Below the pieces are notes generated by a model. It saw only the letters and a list, made by a program, of their open reading frames with translations. It was not told the DNA's origin and did not search any database. A stretch of 7,243 nt of DNA from Bacteroidota bacterium (lineage in GTDB: Bacteria > Bacteroidota > Bacteroidia > Bacteroidales > UBA1556), in contig QMPB01000218.1 in assembly GCA_003648395.1 (NCBI GenBank), positions 1 to 7,243 of the forward strand, read 5' to 3'. The position numbers were made by a program, and so were the translations under genes. Positions 6,756 to 7,243 of the stretch are shown here, piece after piece (the stretch's first letter is position 1; each line of letters starts with the position of its first letter).

Positions 6756-7046
6756 ATGATAGATAAATATTTAGAGACAATAGATATAATTGAACAATTA
6801 AAAAAAGATGTTAATATGATTAATTATAATTCTTCTTTATCAGACGCACAAACGTCACTTTATAATTATGTTTTAGAAATGGAAAAAATATCGAGAGATG
6901 ATGAAAAATTGGCTTTTTTTAATAAGCATATAAATATATATATAAATGTAGACTTAAACCATTTTTATAAACAAAAAAAGGCTCGTAATTATGAGATAAA
7001 AGATATCTTAAATAAATTAAGAGAATGTTATAGATATATTGATTAA
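6756..7046 (+). CDS. hypothetical small protein, 96 residues
   Basis: I do not recognise this protein. It is a 96-residue, charged, Asn/Lys/Ile/Tyr-rich sequence with no signal peptide, membrane segment, Cys pair or catalytic motif visible. It looks mostly helical: IIEQLKKDVNMI, YNYVLEMEKISRDDEKLAFFNKH and YEIKDILNKLRECYRYI could form amphipathic helices. ATG 6756 is the first start in frame, with no Shine-Dalgarno. A hand count over 6781-7020 gives about 20% G+C, well below trpS. That suggests either transferred DNA or a fast-evolving gene. It converges on the STAS-domain gene with only 10 bases between stops. A palindrome lies just upstream. Coding is probable because of the full-length open frame and clean start, but the low G+C makes stops frequent and the case rests on the open frame alone. 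Confidence 0.55.
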   Translation: MIDKYLETIDIIEQLKKDVNMINYNSSLSDAQTSLYNYVLEMEKISRDDEKLAFFNKHINIYINVDLNHFYKQKKARNYEIKDILNKLRECYRYID

Positions 7047-7056
7047 ATAAGATTAA

Positions 7057-7243
7057 TTATAATAACTCTTTTGCTAACTTTAGTGAATCATTGAAATTAT
7101 CACAGATTAAGTCTTTTGACACCAAATCATAAATATTAGTATCTGCAAATTCCTTTTCTGTTTCACTATTTACTCCCGAAAGAATTACTATTATTTTTTC
7201 TTTTCTAAGTATTTTAAGTGTTTCTATTAAGTTATGCAGGCCT
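7057..7243 (-). CDS. C-terminal STAS domain, probably a SulP-family anion transporter (partial)
   Basis: The minus strand is open from the window edge (first full codon 7242-7240) to TAA at 7059-7057, encoding 61 residues. The sequence begins GLHNLIETLKILRKEK, then IIVILSGVNSETEKEF, and ends NFNDSLKLAKELL. This is the pattern of the last half of a STAS domain: a helix, a beta-strand ending in the SGV turn, the helix before the I.DLV segment, and the final helix with the typical 'sl.eAl..A' rhythm. SulP-type sulfate/bicarbonate transporters end exactly this way, with the STAS domain after the membrane part. A stand-alone anti-sigma-factor antagonist is the alternative; the SGV turn and the ending favour SulP. 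The membrane part and start lie beyond the window. The domain call is good; the transported ion cannot be told from this fragment. Confidence 0.72.
   Translation of the reverse strand, partial: GLHNLIETLKILRKEKIIVILSGVNSETEKEFADTNIYDLVSKDLICDNFNDSLKLAKELL

Overview
This is an AT-rich window from what looks like a member of the Bacteroidota. The lineage is inferred from four things: starts without Shine-Dalgarno sequences, two TAnnTTTG-type -7 boxes, intergenic repeat styles I associate with this phylum, and the character of the AnmK, TrkA/TrkH and TrpRS sequences. I could not test the lineage by a search.

Layout. Bases 1-902 (+) are the 3' part of anmK, a cell-wall recycling kinase whose N-terminus lies outside the window. 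A 39-base repeat/palindrome cassette starts at its stop codon. Next is an HD-domain phosphohydrolase gene (1006-1662, +). It converges on a minus-strand block that reads trpS (5632-4634), then trkA (4537-3197), then trkH (3188-1728). trkA and trkH are 8 bases apart and form an operon for the regulatory and membrane subunits of a Trk potassium uptake system. A good -7 box lies in front of trkA, so the pair probably has its own promoter downstream of trpS.

From about 5633 to 6755 the DNA is decayed and accessory-like. It holds degenerate intergenic repeats and a broken transglutaminase-like gene on the minus strand, which keeps its Cys-His-Asp triad but has an in-frame TGA and at least one frameshift. 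It also holds a CCTCCTTTT/AAAAGGAGG hairpin and a 16-bp perfect palindrome just upstream of a very AT-rich orphan gene (6756-7046, +). The window closes with the C-terminus of a minus-strand STAS domain (7057-7243), most likely the tail of a SulP-type anion transporter.

How the genes work together. Only trkA and trkH are a clear functional unit. anmK, the HD phosphohydrolase and trpS are ordinary housekeeping or salvage genes with no obvious link to it. I found no convincing previously undescribed multi-gene system. The parts most worth a second look are the pseudogene, the palindromic and repeat elements, and the orphan small gene with its upstream palindrome.
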